Assembly: GCF_900129155.1 (NCBI RefSeq)
Contig: NZ_FQVF01000025.1
Location: 16,103-80,102, forward strand
Source of the DNA: Marinomonas polaris DSM 16579
Lineage (GTDB): Bacteria; Pseudomonadota; Gammaproteobacteria; Pseudomonadales; Marinomonadaceae
DNA: 64,000 bases
Direction of reading: 5' to 3'
The position numbers and the translations under genes were made by a program. Shown one piece after another: positions 18,051 through 26,208 of this stretch. The notes under the pieces are model-generated. The model searched no databases. It was not told the DNA's origin and saw nothing but the letters and a program-made list of their open reading frames with translations. Within the stretch, counting starts at the first letter, position 1. Each line of letters begins with the position of its first letter.

Positions 18051-18079
18051 ATTATGATCGCGCTCTACTTGCTTACCAA
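18051..18079 (-). promoter_or_regulatory. possible internal spc-operon promoter before rpsH
   Basis: On the minus strand TTGGTA, 17 bases, CATAAT, overlapping the rpsN stop codon. The boxes are moderate, and the call rests on spacing and on the exceptional length of the following gap. Confidence 0.4.
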
Positions 18080-18378
18080 CTAGCTTTCTTCAAGCCAGGT
18101 ACGTCGCCACGCATCGCTGCTTCACGCAGTTTGATACGAGACAGACCGAAGCGACGGTATACACCGTGCGGACGACCTGTAATTTGGCAACGGTTACGTT
18201 GGCGTGAAGAAGATGAATCGCGTGGAAGCGCTTGTAATTTAAGCGTTGCATCCCACTTTTCATCGTCCGATGCATTAACGTCGCTAATGATCGCTTTTAG
18301 AGCCGCACGCTTTTCAGCGAATTTAGCTACTAATTTGGTACGTTTTGCTTCGCGCTGAATCATTGATACTTTAGCCAT
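18073..18378 (-). CDS. rpsN: 30S ribosomal protein S14
   Basis: 101 residues, MAKVSMIQREAKRTKLV..., CQITGRPHGVYRRFGLSRIKLRE. This is the long, zinc-free (C-) form: only one Cys of the possible CXXC pairs remains. 12 bp after rplE. Confidence 0.98.
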   Translation of the reverse strand: MAKVSMIQREAKRTKLVAKFAEKRAALKAIISDVNASDDEKWDATLKLQALPRDSSSSRQRNRCQITGRPHGVYRRFGLSRIKLREAAMRGDVPGLKKASW

Positions 18379-18390
18379 GATTCCTACCTC

Positions 18391-18930
18391 TTATTTCTTG
18401 AAAGGGAAACTAAAGGCTGCTAGCAAAGCACGACCTTCTTCATCGGTACGAGCAGTCGTTGTAATGGTAATATCCATACCACGTACACGATCCACTTTAT
18501 CGTAATCGATCTCTGGGAAGATGATTTGCTCTTTAACACCCATACTGTAGTTACCACGACCGTCAAAAGACTTAGGATTAAGTCCACGGAAGTCACGGAT
18601 ACGTGGAATGGCAACATCTACCAAACGGTCGAAGAAATCCCACATACGCTCGCCACGCAGAGTAACTTTACAACCGATCGGGTAACCGTCACGGATTTTA
18701 AAGCCTGCTACAGATTTACGAGCCTTAGTCACTACAACTTTCTGGCCGCTAAGTGCTTCAAGATCATTTACCGCATGCTCAAGAAGTTTCTTGTCTGCGA
18801 TAGCTTCACCAACACCCATATTTAAAGTGATTTTAGTGATTTTAGGCACTTCCATCACGTTTTTGTAGCTAAACTCTTCTGTAAGTTTTGCTACAACTTG
18901 ATCTTTATAAACTTGCTTAAGTCTCGCCAT
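18391..18930 (-). CDS. rplE: 50S ribosomal protein L5
   Basis: 179 residues. MARLKQVYKDQVVAKLTEEF, and the conserved GRGNYSMGVKEQIIFPEIDYDKVD. Contacts 5S rRNA and P-site tRNA. 17 bp after rplX. Confidence 0.98.
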   Translation of the reverse strand: MARLKQVYKDQVVAKLTEEFSYKNVMEVPKITKITLNMGVGEAIADKKLLEHAVNDLEALSGQKVVVTKARKSVAGFKIRDGYPIGCKVTLRGERMWDFFDRLVDVAIPRIRDFRGLNPKSFDGRGNYSMGVKEQIIFPEIDYDKVDRVRGMDITITTTARTDEEGRALLAAFSFPFKK

Positions 18931-18947
18931 GGCTATAATTCTCGCTC

Positions 18948-19265
18948 TTAGGCGTCGATCGCTTCACTATTTGATTTAAAAACACGTACTTTCGTACCGT
19001 CTTCGTTCAATTTAAAGCCGACGCGATCCGCTTTACCCGTAGCACTATTATAAATGGCTACATTGGAAACCTGGATAGGTGCTTCTTGTTCAACGATACC
19101 ACCAGTTGAACCCTTCATAGGGTTTGGTTTCTCGTGTTTCTTAACAGTATTAACGCCAGAAACTAGAACTCGGTTTTCGCCTACTACTTTAACAACTTTA
19201 CCGCGTTTGCCTTTATCTTTCCCAGCAATCACGATAACTTCGTCGTTACGTTTGATTTTACGCAT
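18948..19265 (-). CDS. rplX: 50S ribosomal protein L24
   Basis: 105 residues with the KOW motif NDEVIVIAGKDKGKRGKVVKV (about 7-27). Early 50S assembly initiator. 17 bp after rplN. Confidence 0.98.
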   Translation of the reverse strand: MRKIKRNDEVIVIAGKDKGKRGKVVKVVGENRVLVSGVNTVKKHEKPNPMKGSTGGIVEQEAPIQVSNVAIYNSATGKADRVGFKLNEDGTKVRVFKSNSEAIDA

Positions 19266-19282
19266 AATGTCCCCTCTCCCTC

Positions 19283-19651
19283 TTACAGCACTTCAGGCGC
19301 AAGAGAAACAATTTTCATGAACTGCTCAGTACGCAATTCACGTGTTACAGGGCCAAAGATACGAGTACCAATAGGCTGCCCTGAAGCATTCAATAGAACC
19401 GCTGAGTTTACATCAAAACGGATCACTGAACCATCAGAACGACGAACACCTTTTCTAGTTCTAACGACAACTGCGTTAAGAACCTGCCCTTTTTTAACAC
19501 GACCACGTGGGATCGCTTCTTTCACTGTGACCTTAATAATGTCACCGATAGCAGCATAACGACGATGTGAGCCACCCAGTACTTTAATACACTGAACACG
19601 CTTTGCGCCGCTGTTATCTGCAACATCAAGCATCGATTCTGTTTGAATCAT
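19283..19651 (-). CDS. rplN: 50S ribosomal protein L14
   Basis: 122 residues, MIQTESMLDVADNSGAKRVQCIKVLGGSHRRYA, full family length. Forms an intersubunit bridge. 51 bp after rpsQ. Confidence 0.98.
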   Translation of the reverse strand: MIQTESMLDVADNSGAKRVQCIKVLGGSHRRYAAIGDIIKVTVKEAIPRGRVKKGQVLNAVVVRTRKGVRRSDGSVIRFDVNSAVLLNASGQPIGTRIFGPVTRELRTEQFMKIVSLAPEVL

Positions 19652-19702
19652 TACTGCTCTCCAATCAAATTAGATAACAAGTCTCACGAAGGAAGGAGCA
19701 GC

Positions 19703-19963
19703 TTATACAGCTGCTGCTTTCTCTACAACTTGAACCAGTTTCCAAGTCTTAGACTTAGAGTAAGGGCGTGTTTCTACGACCTTAACTAAATCACCGATTT
19801 GGCACTCATTGTTTTCATCGTGAGCGTGTAGTTTAGTTGAACGACGTATAAACTTACCGTATAAAGGGTGTTTTTCTGTACGCTCAACTAGTACCGTGAT
19901 GGTTTTATCCATCTTATCGCTTACTACTTTACCAGTAGCTATACGCGCTTTTGTTTCTGCCAT
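19703..19963 (-). CDS. rpsQ: 30S ribosomal protein S17
   Basis: 86 residues from MAETKARIATGKVVSDKMDKT. An in-frame upstream Met would overlap rpmC by 20 bp, but the ATG at 19963, one base after the rpmC stop, matches the family start. OB-fold 16S-binding protein. Confidence 0.97.
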   Translation of the reverse strand: MAETKARIATGKVVSDKMDKTITVLVERTEKHPLYGKFIRRSTKLHAHDENNECQIGDLVKVVETRPYSKSKTWKLVQVVEKAAAV

Positions 19964-19964
19964 C

Positions 19965-20156
19965 TTAGTTACCTGCCTTATCATTTAGCACGGTTTTAAC
20001 ACGTGCGATATTGCGGCGAACTTGCGAGAGCAAATGAGTTTGCGCTAACTGACCAGTGGCTTTCTGCATGCGCAGAGTAAATTGCTCACGTAGCAGTTCA
20101 ATCAAGGTCGCTTGTAGCTCAGCTACAGACTTTTCTTGCATTTCTTTTGCTTTCAT
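19965..20156 (-). CDS. rpmC: 50S ribosomal protein L29
   Basis: 63 residues, MKAKEMQEKSVAELQATLIEL, helical hairpin. Lies near the exit tunnel. Start abuts the rplP stop; one base separates it from rpsQ. Confidence 0.98.
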   Translation of the reverse strand: MKAKEMQEKSVAELQATLIELLREQFTLRMQKATGQLAQTHLLSQVRRNIARVKTVLNDKAGN

Positions 20157-20570
20157 CTACATCACCGTACGCGTTACGAAAGTTGTGGACAGAGGAAGCT
20201 TAGCAGCAGCCAACGCGAACGCTTCGCGTGCTAACTGTTCTGAAACGCCCTCAACTTCATAAAGCATCTTGCCAGGTTGAATCTGTGCAACCCAGTATTC
20301 TACGCTACCCTTACCTTTACCCTGACGAACCTCAAGAGGTTTCTGAGTAATCGGCTTATCAGGGAACACACGAATCCAGATTCTGCCGCCACGCTTGATG
20401 TGACGAGTCATTGCACGACGCGCCGCTTCAATTTGACGAGCTGTAAGACGACCACGTTCTGTGGACTTCAATCCGAATTCACCAAAGCTAACTTGGTTTC
20501 CGCGAAGAGCAAGACCGCGGTTACGGCCTTTCTGCATTTTGCGGAACTTAGTACGTTTCGGTTGTAACAT
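20157..20570 (-). CDS. rplP: 50S ribosomal protein L16
   Basis: 137 residues, MLQPKRTKFRKMQKGRNRGLA and the GKGSVEYWVAQIQPGKMLYE segment. A-site-proximal 50S protein. 10 bp after rpsC. Confidence 0.98.
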   Translation of the reverse strand: MLQPKRTKFRKMQKGRNRGLALRGNQVSFGEFGLKSTERGRLTARQIEAARRAMTRHIKRGGRIWIRVFPDKPITQKPLEVRQGKGKGSVEYWVAQIQPGKMLYEVEGVSEQLAREAFALAAAKLPLSTTFVTRTVM

Positions 20571-20580
20571 GACTTACCCC

Positions 20581-21261
20581 CTACTTAGACTTCTTCTTTT
20601 GTGCGCCTTTATCAGCTCGCACTTGTTCAATACCGCCCAAGATTTCGCCTTTGAAGATCCACACTTTTACGCCAATGATGCCGTAAGTTGTAGCAGCTTC
20701 ATAAGTAGCGTAGTCAATGTCAGCGCGTAGAGTGTGCAGAGGCACACGGCCTTCACGGTACCACTCAGCACGTGCAATTTCTGCACCGCCTAAACGACCA
20801 CTTACCTGAACCTTGATACCTTTCGCGCCTGCACGCATAGCATTTTGTACTGCGCGCTTCATAGCACGACGGAACATTACGCGACGCTCAAGTTGGCTAG
20901 CAATATTTTGCGCAACCAATTTAGCATCCATTTCAGGCTTGCGAATTTCTTCGATGTTGATGTGGACAGGTACGCCCATCATTTCAGAAACTGCATTACG
21001 TAGTTTCTCAACATCTTCGCCTTTCTTACCAATCACGATACCCGGACGGGCAGTGTGAATTGTAATACGAGCTGTCTGAGCAGGACGCTGAATCTCGATA
21101 CGAGAAACAGAAGCCTGGACCAATTTTTTCTCCAGGAACGCACGAACCTGAAGATCGTTTAATAACAGCTTAGAGTAGTTTTGGTTATTCGCATACCAAG
21201 TAGAAGTATGATCTTTAACTATCCCTAGGCGTATACCAGTTGGATGAACCTTCTGACCCAT
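20581..21261 (-). CDS. rpsC: 30S ribosomal protein S3
   Basis: 226 residues, MGQKVHPTGIRLGIVKDHTSTWYA. KH domain with GKKGEDVEKLR (about 78-88) and the C-terminal domain at the mRNA entry channel (GRLGGAEIARAEWYREGRVPLHTLRADIDY). 14 bp after rplV. Confidence 0.98.
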   Translation of the reverse strand: MGQKVHPTGIRLGIVKDHTSTWYANNQNYSKLLLNDLQVRAFLEKKLVQASVSRIEIQRPAQTARITIHTARPGIVIGKKGEDVEKLRNAVSEMMGVPVHINIEEIRKPEMDAKLVAQNIASQLERRVMFRRAMKRAVQNAMRAGAKGIKVQVSGRLGGAEIARAEWYREGRVPLHTLRADIDYATYEAATTYGIIGVKVWIFKGEILGGIEQVRADKGAQKKKSK

Positions 21262-21275
21262 TGGGTTTCTCCTAA

Positions 21276-21608
21276 TTAGTCAGCGACTTTAACTGTGATA
21301 TGGCAACCGCGTTTTAGAATACGGTCAGCACGGCCTTTGGCACGTGGCATAATACGCTTCAGAGTCATAGCCTCATCAACGTAAGCCGTAGACACTCGCA
21401 AGTCATCTACATCAGCACCTTCGTTATGCTCAGCGTTAGCTATAGCAGACTCTAGTACCTTCTTAACAATTACTGCCGCCTTCTTAGGACTGAACGTTAA
21501 AATGTTCAGTGCTTCGCTAACAGATTTGCCGCGGATTTGATCTACAACCAAACGGGCCTTCTGCGCTGAGAGGCGAGCACCCTTCAATGAAGCTTTTACT
21601 TCACTCAT
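21276..21608 (-). CDS. rplV: 50S ribosomal protein L22
   Basis: 110 residues with the beta-hairpin region VDEAMTLKRIMPRAKGRADRI that lines the exit tunnel (macrolide-resistance site). 14 bp after rpsS. Confidence 0.98.
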   Translation of the reverse strand: MSEVKASLKGARLSAQKARLVVDQIRGKSVSEALNILTFSPKKAAVIVKKVLESAIANAEHNEGADVDDLRVSTAYVDEAMTLKRIMPRAKGRADRILKRGCHITVKVAD

Positions 21609-21622
21609 GTTAATACCCCTTA

Positions 21623-21898
21623 TTACCGTTTGGCTTTCTTGTCCGCAGCATGACCACGATATGTACGGGTCGGAGCGAACTCACCCAATTTATGACCGAC
21701 CATATCTTCAGTTACTAGAACTGGAACATGCTGGCGACCATTATGGACAGCGATAGTCAACCCTACAAAATCAGGGAAGATAGTAGAACGGCGTGACCAA
21801 GTTTTAATTGGACGACGATCATTTTTCTCTACCGCAGCCTCTACCTTTTTCAACAAATGAAGGTCGATAAAAGGACCTTTTTTTAGTGAACGTGGCAC
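21623..21898 (-). CDS. rpsS: 30S ribosomal protein S19
   Basis: 91 residues, MPRSLKKGPFIDLHLLKKVE; VGHKLGEFAPTRTYRGHAADKKAKR at the end. Head protein near the A-site finger. 15 bp after rplB. Confidence 0.98.
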   Translation of the reverse strand: MPRSLKKGPFIDLHLLKKVEAAVEKNDRRPIKTWSRRSTIFPDFVGLTIAVHNGRQHVPVLVTEDMVGHKLGEFAPTRTYRGHAADKKAKR

Positions 21899-21913
21899 AG
21901 TCGTTTCCTCTTA

Positions 21914-22738
21914 TTACTTAGTACGGCGACGTACAATAAGTTTGTCAGTACGCTTGTTGCTGCGTGTTTTGTAACCTTTAGTAGGCACACCCCATGGCGT
22001 AACTGGGTGGCGACCACCTTTGCTACGACCTTCACCACCACCATGTGGGTGATCCACTGGGTTCATCGCCGCACCGCGAACGGTAGGACGAACACCACGC
22101 CAACGCGTAGCACCAGCTTTACCAAGAACTCGCAAGCTATGCTCAGAGTTTGATACTTCACCTAAAGTAGCGCGACATTCCGTCAATACTTTACGCATCT
22201 CACCTGAACGTAGGCGAAGGGTAACGTAACGACCTTCACGAGCAACTAGCTGAGCAGAAGCACCAGCGGAACGTGCAACTTGCGCACCTTTACCTGGCTT
22301 AAGCTCGACACAGTGTACGGTACTACCAACTGGTATGTTTTGCAGAGGCAAAGTATTACCAGCTTTGATAGGCGCATCTGCACCACTAAAAACGATATTG
22401 CCAGCGACCATACCTTTGGAAGCGATAATGTAACGACGCTCACCATCAGCATATCTAATCAATGCAATATTTGCAGAACGGTTTGGATCATATTCCAAAC
22501 GCTCAACTACCGCAGAAATTCCATCTTTATTACGACGAAAATCAACCATACGGTAATGCTGCTTATGACCACCACCTACGTGACGCGTAGTGATGCGTCC
22601 GTTATTGTTACGTCCACCAGATTTGCTTTTTGTGTCTAGCAAAGGTGCATATGGTGCGCCTTTGTGCAAATCGTTGTTGGTAACTTTAACAACGTGACGA
22701 CGGCCTGCAGACGTTGGCTTACTTTTAACAACAGCCAT
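21914..22738 (-). CDS. rplB: 50S ribosomal protein L2
   Basis: 274 residues, with HVGGGHKQHYRMVDFRR (about 54-70) and the invariant NPVDHPHGGGEGRSKGGRHP near 225-244, including the His implicated at the peptidyl-transferase region. 14 bp after rplW. Confidence 0.98.
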   Translation of the reverse strand: MAVVKSKPTSAGRRHVVKVTNNDLHKGAPYAPLLDTKSKSGGRNNNGRITTRHVGGGHKQHYRMVDFRRNKDGISAVVERLEYDPNRSANIALIRYADGERRYIIASKGMVAGNIVFSGADAPIKAGNTLPLQNIPVGSTVHCVELKPGKGAQVARSAGASAQLVAREGRYVTLRLRSGEMRKVLTECRATLGEVSNSEHSLRVLGKAGATRWRGVRPTVRGAAMNPVDHPHGGGEGRSKGGRHPVTPWGVPTKGYKTRSNKRTDKLIVRRRTK

Positions 22739-22752
22739 TGACCTATCTCCCC

Positions 22753-23049
22753 TTATTCAGCGACCATGAAATCAATGTCTTGACCTTCAGCTAAACGCAC
22801 ATACGCTTTTTTCACGTCTTTACGCTTACCTAGACCACGAACTGTACGCTTTGTTTTACCTTTATGGTTCAACGTGCGAACAGACTCAACTTTGACTTCA
22901 AAAAGCGCTTCGATAGCTTGTTTGATTTCAGGTTTCGTTGCATCACCAGTTACACGAAAAACATATTGACCATTGCCTTCGGCTACGATCGTTGCTTTTT
23001 CGGAAATGTGTGGACCCAACAGAACTTTATAAATACGTTCGCCGATCAT
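22753..23049 (-). CDS. rplW: 50S ribosomal protein L23
   Basis: 98 residues, HISEKATIVAEGNGQYVFRV. Exit-tunnel docking site for trigger factor and SRP. Overlaps the end of rplD by 4 bp, indicating translational coupling. Confidence 0.98.
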   Translation of the reverse strand: MIGERIYKVLLGPHISEKATIVAEGNGQYVFRVTGDATKPEIKQAIEALFEVKVESVRTLNHKGKTKRTVRGLGKRKDVKKAYVRLAEGQDIDFMVAE

Positions 23050-23651
23050 GCTAGTGCCTCCTCAACTTGTTTCAGAGCACCAACTGTCACCAACACTTTG
23101 TCGTAAGCAATCAAGCTAACAGGGTCGATAGACGCTGCATCACGTACATCTACGTTAGGAATGTTGCGAGCCGCTAAGAATAAATTGTCATCCAAATTAT
23201 GGGAAACAATCAAAGCGTTCTCAATATTCAATTCTGCCATTTTTGCTATGAAGAGCTTAGTTTTTGGAGCTTCCAATTTAAGATCTTCAACAACAACAAG
23301 ACGGTCTTGACGTACAAGTTCAGACCAGATGGTGCGCATTGCTGCACGGTACATCTTCTTGTTCACTTTCTGAGAGTGATCTTGTGGTTTCGCAGCGAAA
23401 GTAACACCACCTGAGCGCCATAAAGGGCTACGGATAGTACCTGCGCGCGCACGACCAGAACCTTTTTGTTTCCAAGGTTTGCGTCCACCACCCGCTACTT
23501 CAGAGCGTGTTTTTTGTGCACGTGAGCCTTGACGAGCGCCAGCCAAGTAAGATGTAACTACTTGGTGAACCAACGCTTCGTTATATTCACGAGCAAAGGC
23601 TACATCAGAAACTTCTACAGTTCCTTCCGCGCCTGTTAGATTCAAGTTCAT
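23046..23651 (-). CDS. rplD: 50S ribosomal protein L4
   Basis: 201 residues with the tunnel loop EVAGGGRKPWKQKGSGRARAGTIRSP (about 51-76). In enterobacteria L4 also represses the S10 operon. 12 bp after rplC. Confidence 0.98.
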   Translation of the reverse strand: MNLNLTGAEGTVEVSDVAFAREYNEALVHQVVTSYLAGARQGSRAQKTRSEVAGGGRKPWKQKGSGRARAGTIRSPLWRSGGVTFAAKPQDHSQKVNKKMYRAAMRTIWSELVRQDRLVVVEDLKLEAPKTKLFIAKMAELNIENALIVSHNLDDNLFLAARNIPNVDVRDAASIDPVSLIAYDKVLVTVGALKQVEEALA

Positions 23652-23663
23652 TGTCTACCCCTC

Positions 23664-24302
23664 TTAGCGAGCTTTAACAGCTGATTGAAGAATAACATCA
23701 CCATTTACTGCACCAGGTACGGCACCTTTCACTAGGATAAGGTTACGTTCTGTGTCTACACGAACCACTTCTAGTGATTGAGTAGTTACTTGTGCAGCAC
23801 CCATATGGCCAGCCATCTTCTTGCCTTTCCAAACACGACCAGGTGTTTGACATTGGCCGATAGAACCAGGTGCACGGTGAGACAACGAGTTACCATGAGT
23901 AGCGTCTTGCATACTAAAATTATGACGCTTGATGGCACCTTGAAACCCTTTACCCTTTGATTGACCAGTTACATCAACCATTTGGATAGATTCGAAATCA
24001 GCAACAGTCAGCTCATCACCAACATTGATTTCTTTTTCGTCACCTGCCAGGCGGAACTCCCACAAACCACGACCTGCTTCAACATTCGCTTTTGCATAAT
24101 GACCCGCAGCAGCTTTGTTAACGCGGCTCGAACGGCGAGAACCTACAGTAACTTGAATAGCTTGGTAGCCATCAGTTTCTGCTGTTTTCACCTGAGTAAC
24201 GCGGTTCGGTTCAACCTCGATGACGGTTACTGGCACGGATACACCATCTTCAGTGAAGATACGTGTCATACCGGCTTTGCGTCCGACTAATTGAATAGCC
24301 AT
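23664..24302 (-). CDS. rplC: 50S ribosomal protein L3
   Basis: 212 residues, MAIQLVGRKAGMTRIFTEDG; the central extension THGNSLSHRAPGSIGQCQTPGRVWKGKKMAGHMG reaches the peptidyl-transferase centre and carries the Gln methylated by PrmB. It is separated from rpsJ by an atypical 128-bp gap. Confidence 0.98.
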   Translation of the reverse strand: MAIQLVGRKAGMTRIFTEDGVSVPVTVIEVEPNRVTQVKTAETDGYQAIQVTVGSRRSSRVNKAAAGHYAKANVEAGRGLWEFRLAGDEKEINVGDELTVADFESIQMVDVTGQSKGKGFQGAIKRHNFSMQDATHGNSLSHRAPGSIGQCQTPGRVWKGKKMAGHMGAAQVTTQSLEVVRVDTERNLILVKGAVPGAVNGDVILQSAVKAR

Positions 24303-24430
24303 TTTTTACCTCACTTGCCAGTTGTGTATGGGGCTATCACCCGCTACGGCTGATCATTCCAGATCATTCCACTATTGTGCATATAGCCGACTGATAACCA
24401 GCCGGTTGTCGCACCCCAAACCTTGAGTTA

Positions 24431-24742
24431 TTAACCCAAAGAAATTTGTACTTCCACGCCTGCCGCAAGATCTAGCTTCATAAGAGCATCAACAGTTTTT
24501 TCTGTTGGCTCAACGATATCTAGAACACGTTTGTGTGTACGGATTTCATACTGATCACGCGCATCTTTGTTTACGTGTGGAGAAATCAATACTGTATAAC
24601 GCTCTTTGCGAGTAGGAAGTGGAATCGGTCCACGCACTTGCGCACCTGTACGTTTCGCTGTGTCCACAATTTCTTGTGTTGAAGCATCGATCAGACGATG
24701 ATCAAACGCTTTCAGACGAATACGGATTTTTTGGCTTTGCAT
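24431..24742 (-). CDS. rpsJ: 30S ribosomal protein S10 (NusE)
   Basis: 103 residues from MQSQKIRIRLKAFDHRLID. An in-frame start six codons upstream exists, but GGAG is placed correctly before the ATG at 24742. Also part of the Nus antitermination complex. First gene of the S10 operon, with a strong promoter about 75 bp upstream. Confidence 0.98.
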   Translation of the reverse strand: MQSQKIRIRLKAFDHRLIDASTQEIVDTAKRTGAQVRGPIPLPTRKERYTVLISPHVNKDARDQYEIRTHKRVLDIVEPTEKTVDALMKLDLAAGVEVQISLG

Positions 24743-24818
24743 TTCCAACTCCAAATACAATGTTTTAATGACTTAATTGTACATTTATTAAGCCACAATC
24801 CTTTTTTAAGGACGGCGA

Positions 24819-24847
24819 ATATTAGCCATTCAAAAACTGGTTGTCAA
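24819..24847 (-). promoter_or_regulatory. strong sigma-70-type promoter of the S10 operon
   Basis: Minus strand: consensus TTGACA, exactly 17 bases, TAATAT, then GC-rich discriminator TCGCCG. It lies between the tuf terminator and rpsJ, giving a leader of only about 70 nt. Confidence 0.85.
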
Positions 24848-24888
24848 GTAACCAATTTCGAACAAACAAAATAAACCATAAAAATAAA

Positions 24889-24917
24889 AAGGCCATCCGA
24901 TATGCGGATGGCCTTTT
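24889..24917 (-). terminator. intrinsic terminator after tuf (end of str operon)
   Basis: A 12-bp or longer stem AAGGCCATCCG / CGGATGGCCTT with a 5-base loop and T-rich read-out on the minus strand, about 35 bp after the tuf stop. Confidence 0.9.
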
Positions 24918-24949
24918 CTAAATCAAAGTAATCAAATATTAATATCTAA

Positions 24950-26173
24950 TTACTTAAGGATTTTAGCTACAACACCAGCACCAACTGTACGACCACCTTC
25001 ACGGATCGCGAAACGTAGACCTTCGTTCATCGCGATTGGGTGAATTAGCTCAACAGTCATTTGAATGTTATCACCAGGCATAACCATTTCTACGCCTTCA
25101 GGTAGAGAACACGCACCAGTTACGTCAGTTGTACGGAAGTAGAACTGTGGACGGTAACCTTTGAAGAATGGAGTGTGGCGACCACCTTCATCTTTACCCA
25201 ATACGTAAACTTCTGCTTCAAACTCAGTGTGAGGAGTGATTGAACCAGGCTTAGCCAATACTTGGCCACGTTGCACATCTTCACGCTTAGTACCACGTAG
25301 AAGAATACCACAGTTCTCACCAGCACGACCTTCGTCTAGAAGCTTACGGAACATTTCTACACCAGTACAAGTTGTTTTAGTAGTATCAACGATACCAACG
25401 ATCTCAACTTCTTCTTGGATTTTGATGATACCACGCTCAACACGACCAGTAACAACAGTACCACGACCCTGGATAGAGAACACATCCTCGATAGGCATCA
25501 AGAATGCACCATCAATAGCACGCTCTGGCTCAGGAATGTAAGAATCTAGTGTTTCAACTAGTTTACGTACTGCAGTAGTACCCATTTCGTTGTCGTCTTC
25601 GCCTTTCAACGCCATTAGCGCAGAACCTGGGATGATTGGAGTGTCATCACCTGGGAAGTCGTATTCAGAAAGAAGGTCACGCAATTCCATCTCAACCAAT
25701 TCTAGCATTTCAGCGTATTCTTCAGAATCCGCACCACCACAGTCTTCAGCCAACAAGTCAGACTTGTTCAAGAAAACAACGATGTAAGGAACGCCTACTT
25801 GACGAGAAAGAAGGATGTGCTCACGAGTCTGAGGCATAGGGCCATCAGTCGCACCACAAACTAGGATTGCGCCGTCCATTTGAGCAGCACCAGTGATCAT
25901 GTTTTTAACATAATCGGCGTGTCCAGGACAATCTACGTGTGCGTAGTGACGCACTGGAGAATCATACTCTACGTGAGAAGTAGAGATAGTGATACCACGC
26001 TCGCGCTCTTCTGGAGCATTGTCGATACCATCAAAAGCAACAGCTGTACCGCCGTACACTTCTGCACATACGCGAGTCAATGCTGCAGTTAGAGTTGTTT
26101 TACCGTGGTCAACGTGACCGATAGTGCCAACGTTAACGTGTGGTTTATTACGTTCAAATTTACTCTTTGCCAT
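24950..26173 (-). CDS. tuf: elongation factor Tu
   Basis: 407 residues. GTPase motifs GHVDHGKT (G1, about 19-26), DCPGH (G3, about 81-85) and NKSD (G4, about 136-139) are intact; domains 2 and 3 follow. Delivers aminoacyl-tRNA to the ribosome. About 13 residues longer than E. coli EF-Tu, mainly an acidic insertion after NKSDLLAEDCGGADSEE, which I associate with Oceanospirillales. It is the only tuf gene in this window; the usual second copy next to tRNA-Trp is missing. Confidence 0.98.
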   Translation of the reverse strand: MAKSKFERNKPHVNVGTIGHVDHGKTTLTAALTRVCAEVYGGTAVAFDGIDNAPEERERGITISTSHVEYDSPVRHYAHVDCPGHADYVKNMITGAAQMDGAILVCGATDGPMPQTREHILLSRQVGVPYIVVFLNKSDLLAEDCGGADSEEYAEMLELVEMELRDLLSEYDFPGDDTPIIPGSALMALKGEDDNEMGTTAVRKLVETLDSYIPEPERAIDGAFLMPIEDVFSIQGRGTVVTGRVERGIIKIQEEVEIVGIVDTTKTTCTGVEMFRKLLDEGRAGENCGILLRGTKREDVQRGQVLAKPGSITPHTEFEAEVYVLGKDEGGRHTPFFKGYRPQFYFRTTDVTGACSLPEGVEMVMPGDNIQMTVELIHPIAMNEGLRFAIREGGRTVGAGVVAKILK

Positions 26174-26208
26174 GATACATACACCTTAAGAATTAGTAAG
26201 TATGATGA

